NCBI GenBank assembly: GCA_945787595.1
Contig: CALZJV010000491.1
Span: forward strand, 1-9,153
From: an uncultured Desulfobacterales bacterium
GTDB lineage: Bacteria; Desulfobacterota; Desulfobacteria; Desulfobacterales; JAFDCJ01
Length of the DNA: 9,153 nucleotides
Direction of reading: 5' to 3'
Both the position numbers and the translations under genes were made by a program. Below, piece by piece: positions 6,894 through 9,153 of the stretch. The first letter of the stretch is position 1. Every line of letters starts with the position of its first letter. The notes below the pieces were generated by a model, which was not told the DNA's origin, made no database searches, and saw only the letters and a program-made list of their open reading frames with translations.

Positions 6894-8081
6894 ATGTTAC
6901 AGTTTTTTTTCCACGGTTTTCGTTCCGTCTTTCATGGCAGCCGAGCTTATTGGCTCTGGGTATCCGCGCTGCTGATATTGGCGCTGCTTGGTTTAAACGC
7001 CTACGCCAGACAATTGGCCCATGGACTTATCACCAGCGGCATGGGCGACGAAGTTTCCTGGGGGTTGTACATAGCGAACTTCGCCTTCCTAGTCGGCATG
7101 GCGGCCGCGGCAGTGATGATGGTGATTCCGGCTTACATCTTCAAAGACAGGGAGATGCACAAAGTGGTCATCTTTAGTGAGCTGTTCGCGGTGGCGGCTA
7201 TGATCATGTGCTTGCTTTTTATCGCCGTGGACCTGGGCCGTCCGGACCGCTTCTGGCACCTGATACCTTTCATCGGCTATTTTAACTGGCCCGGTTCTTT
7301 GTTGACCTGGGATGTCATCGTTCTTCATGGCTATCTTGTTTTAAACCTCTATGTCTGTATCTATGTCCTCTACACCGGCTTCCACGGTCGCAGACCGAAA
7401 CCAATTCTTTATGTACCGGTGGTTTTTTTAGCCATTGGCTGGGCACCCAGCATTCATACAGTCACTGCTTTTCTCTTTCAGGGATTGGGTGGACGTCCTT
7501 TCTGGAATACTGGACTCATCGCCCCCCGATTCCTCGCCTCGGCCTTTGCCGCCGGACCGGCCTTCATGATTCTGGTTTTCACGATTCTGAAGAGACTGGG
7601 CACCATTTCTTTTGAATCGGCACTGATCGACAGAATCCGTGTCATTGTAACCGTTAGTCTGCTTATCAATATCTTTCTAGCCGGATCAGAGCTATTTGCC
7701 GAATTCTATTCCGACTCTGCCCACACGATCCACATCAGTCACCTTTTCGGCCTGCATGGCGCCAGTCTTCTGGCCCCTTGGATCTGGACCTCCTTGGCTA
7801 TGAATATACTTGCTGCGATTATCCTTTTGTCGCCGGCACGGCATAATTCGTTTGCCCTTATTTTTTCCTGCATCATGATTGTTATCGGCATCTGGATCGA
7901 GAAGGGCCTTGGTTTTGTTGTACCGGGCTTTATTCCCTCCACCCTGGGCGATTTTGTCCAGTATCTGCCGTCGTTCAATGAAGTGATGCTCTGCATTGGC
8001 ATCTGGGCTTTCGGATTGCTTTTATACACCCTGTTTTTAAAAGGGGCCATTCCGATAGTCAATCAACAAAATATAGATTGA
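6894..8081 (+). CDS. NrfD/HmcC/DsrP-type integral membrane quinone-interacting subunit
   Basis: ATG 6894 is chosen because GCGGGGAA lies just upstream and the gap to the ferredoxin stop is ten bases; the in-frame ATG at 6873 lies inside the previous gene. The 395-aa product is strongly hydrophobic with about ten membrane helices (roughly 20-40, 55-80, 93-115, 133-160, 170-197, 212-232, 245-270, 290-313, 318-336, 362-385). DLGRPDRFWHL (113-123) is the classic NrfD-family motif after the third helix, and SIHTVTAFLF (186-195) plus EKGLGFVVPGFIPS (336-349) match the longer ten-helix HmcC/DsrP/QrcD branch. These proteins bind menaquinone and exchange electrons with a periplasmic ferredoxin subunit, and in some complexes may couple this to proton movement. 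Together with the two upstream genes it forms a quinone:cytochrome oxidoreductase module; direction is not evident. Confidence 0.92.
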   Translation: MLQFFFHGFRSVFHGSRAYWLWVSALLILALLGLNAYARQLAHGLITSGMGDEVSWGLYIANFAFLVGMAAAAVMMVIPAYIFKDREMHKVVIFSELFAVAAMIMCLLFIAVDLGRPDRFWHLIPFIGYFNWPGSLLTWDVIVLHGYLVLNLYVCIYVLYTGFHGRRPKPILYVPVVFLAIGWAPSIHTVTAFLFQGLGGRPFWNTGLIAPRFLASAFAAGPAFMILVFTILKRLGTISFESALIDRIRVIVTVSLLINIFLAGSELFAEFYSDSAHTIHISHLFGLHGASLLAPWIWTSLAMNILAAIILLSPARHNSFALIFSCIMIVIGIWIEKGLGFVVPGFIPSTLGDFVQYLPSFNEVMLCIGIWAFGLLLYTLFLKGAIPIVNQQNID

Positions 8082-8082
8082 G

Positions 8083-8093
8083 AAAGGAGGTGA
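8083..8093 (+). promoter_or_regulatory. Orphan full-strength Shine-Dalgarno after the NrfD stop
   Basis: AAAGGAGGTGA matches the complement of the 16S rRNA 3' end over eleven bases and starts two bases after the NrfD stop, exactly where the site for a next operon gene would be. No credible gene starts after it: the nearest frames are 20-odd codons. The next gene (8336) has its own AAAGGAGG (8324-8331). The repeat unit between the two suggests an insertion that separated an old initiation signal from its gene, perhaps with duplication. Confidence 0.5.
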
Positions 8094-8168
8094 CAGGTCT
8101 TTAGTTGTTATTTTTGAGCCTTTTGTGGCAAAAAAATTGGATTGAGACATTTTCGCTATCTTATAATA

Positions 8169-8320
8169 ATTGAATATTTTCGATTGAATATTGAATATTT
8201 AAGGTCAGCCTCTCTCAGAGTTGTAGGCTCTGCGAGCTGGAAGCCGGAGGATCCATTTAAAAAAGACAGAGCGAAGCGACATCCACAAATATTCAATCTG
8301 CAATCTTCAATTTTCAATTA
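8169..8320. repeat. Dispersed repeat unit with terminal inverted copies of ATTGAATATT
   Basis: ATTGAATATT occurs at 8169-8178, 8183-8192 and 8190-8199. Its reverse complement, extended to 11 bp as AAATATTCAAT, is at 8287-8297, pairing with 8190-8200, followed by related CAATCTTCAATTTTCAAT. The interior has hairpin CAGAG-TTGTAGG-CTCTG (8216-8232) and AGCTGGAAGC (8235-8244), both resembling the element at 3412-3482. This looks like a small non-autonomous (MITE- or REP-like) repeat family. No protein is encoded in 8094-8335. Confidence 0.6.
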
Positions 8321-8335
8321 ATGAAAGGAGGCGGT

Positions 8336-9153
8336 ATGAAGAGAAGTACAAAGGTGGCGCTCATGGCATTGATCATAAGCGGTATACTTGCCTTTGCTTT
8401 TTCTGCTTATGCTGCCGGAGGCTGCACCACCGAAAAATGCCATCAGGGTATTGCCGATATCCGATCATCTGACAGTGAGATGATGCAGACCATAAAATCA
8501 AACGGCTCCCAGCATGGAGACCCTGACGGCTGTGTTATGTGCCATGGTGGTAATCCAAAGGCAACAGAAAAAGAAGAAGCCCACACGGGAACCGCGCCGA
8601 CATTGAGAATGGCGCCCGGACCCAAAGATTACTATCCTGATCCGGGTTCGATCTGGATCGCCGAGAACTCATGCGGGGCCTGCCATGTAGGCTATGTGTA
8701 CCGGACACAGCTATCGTTGATGAACACAGAGGCCGGTAAAATCCAGGGCAATCTTCATACCTGGGGATTTGAAGAAGTCGCGAACTTCAAAGTTCCCTGG
8801 GGCAATTACGATGTTGAAGATTTAGACGGTCTCGAACCGTTCTTTGGATCCGAGCAATACAAGGATTACATGAAACAGCAGATCACCCTGTATCCCGATC
8901 AGTACCCGGCCAGTCTCAAAAAAATGCCTTCCGCGACCATGGAAGAGATTAACAAAGATCCCAAAATGGCAGCCCTGACCTATCAGCGCCAGGATTGCCA
9001 GCGCTGCCATATCGGGGTGCGAGGTAGGGAGAGAAGAGGCGATTATCGTGGCATGGGCTGCTCGGCCTGTCATGTCCTTTACAGCAATGACGGCTATTAT
9101 GAAGGCAATGACAAGACCATCCCCAAGGACAAGCCGGGTCATATGCTCAAACA
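8336..9153 (+). CDS. Secreted multiheme cytochrome c, N-terminal 272 residues (runs off the window)
   Basis: ATG 8336 follows AAAGGAGG four bases upstream, a slightly short spacing. Residues 1-26 are a Sec signal peptide (basic start, hydrophobic core, AYA-A cleavage). Five heme sites are visible: CTTEKCH (30-36, a CX4CH form as in tetraheme cytochrome c3), CVMCH (66-70), CGACH (113-117), CQRCH (221-225) and CSACH (242-246), and the frame is still open at the window end. It is exported to the periplasm or beyond and follows the tetraheme/ferredoxin/NrfD genes on the same strand, so it is the likely electron partner or terminal reductase of that module. No CxxCK (NrfA) is seen so far, and the family is not recognised. 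A 254-bp repeat-bearing gap separates it from the NrfD gene, so it may be transcribed separately. Confidence 0.85.
   Translation, partial: MKRSTKVALMALIISGILAFAFSAYAAGGCTTEKCHQGIADIRSSDSEMMQTIKSNGSQHGDPDGCVMCHGGNPKATEKEEAHTGTAPTLRMAPGPKDYYPDPGSIWIAENSCGACHVGYVYRTQLSLMNTEAGKIQGNLHTWGFEEVANFKVPWGNYDVEDLDGLEPFFGSEQYKDYMKQQITLYPDQYPASLKKMPSATMEEINKDPKMAALTYQRQDCQRCHIGVRGRERRGDYRGMGCSACHVLYSNDGYYEGNDKTIPKDKPGHMLK

Overview
The window looks like a chromosomal segment of a strictly anaerobic Desulfobacterota-type bacterium (former Deltaproteobacteria; a sulfate reducer or relative). Pointers are an Nfn-type flavin electron-bifurcation pair, a membrane redox module (tetraheme cytochrome c, Tat-exported four-cluster ferredoxin, NrfD-type quinone subunit, then a larger multiheme cytochrome), a probable selenoprotein, and intergenic spacers full of degenerate short repeats. 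The genus cannot be fixed from the sequence.

Left part (1-2230). The first codons of an aspartate kinase (lysC) leave on the minus strand. On the plus strand, a candidate promoter precedes a tiny lipoprotein, a decayed-looking spacer, and an exported rhodanese-like gene. The rhodanese is the most notable item. Both cysteine positions of its active-site loop are in-frame UGA codons (U-D-U), and a bacterial SECIS-like hairpin follows at the right distance. A 16-bp exact tandem duplication then shifts the frame just before the conserved C-terminus. An intact tatD converges on it from the minus strand; its leader contains degenerate tandem repeats.

Middle (2322-4678). nfnA (FAD/NAD, [2Fe-2S]) is intact. 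nfnB is broken: an apparent in-frame deletion removes the first cysteine cluster motif, and a second deletion with a frameshift removes part of the pyridine-nucleotide domain. The two genes, adjacent in typical nfn operons, are separated by about 370 bp that includes a dispersed repeat.

Right part (4679-9153). A long non-coding leader holds a 15-bp perfect 7-1-7 palindrome identical to the Fur box core. It is followed by a four-gene co-directional set: membrane-anchored tetraheme cytochrome, Tat-exported ferredoxin, NrfD-like membrane protein, and the first 272 codons of a secreted multiheme cytochrome. The layout parallels nrfBCD, hmc and qrc modules and probably exchanges electrons between the menaquinone pool and periplasmic or extracellular cytochromes, possibly under iron control. 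A full-strength orphan Shine-Dalgarno after the NrfD stop, followed by a repeat unit and then a second Shine-Dalgarno, suggests the repeat inserted into this operon.

The rhodanese and nfnB lesions are all indels or rearrangements rather than point changes. Either this is a genome in active decay or the assembly has local errors; read mapping would decide. No tRNA, rRNA, CRISPR array or transposase was seen.
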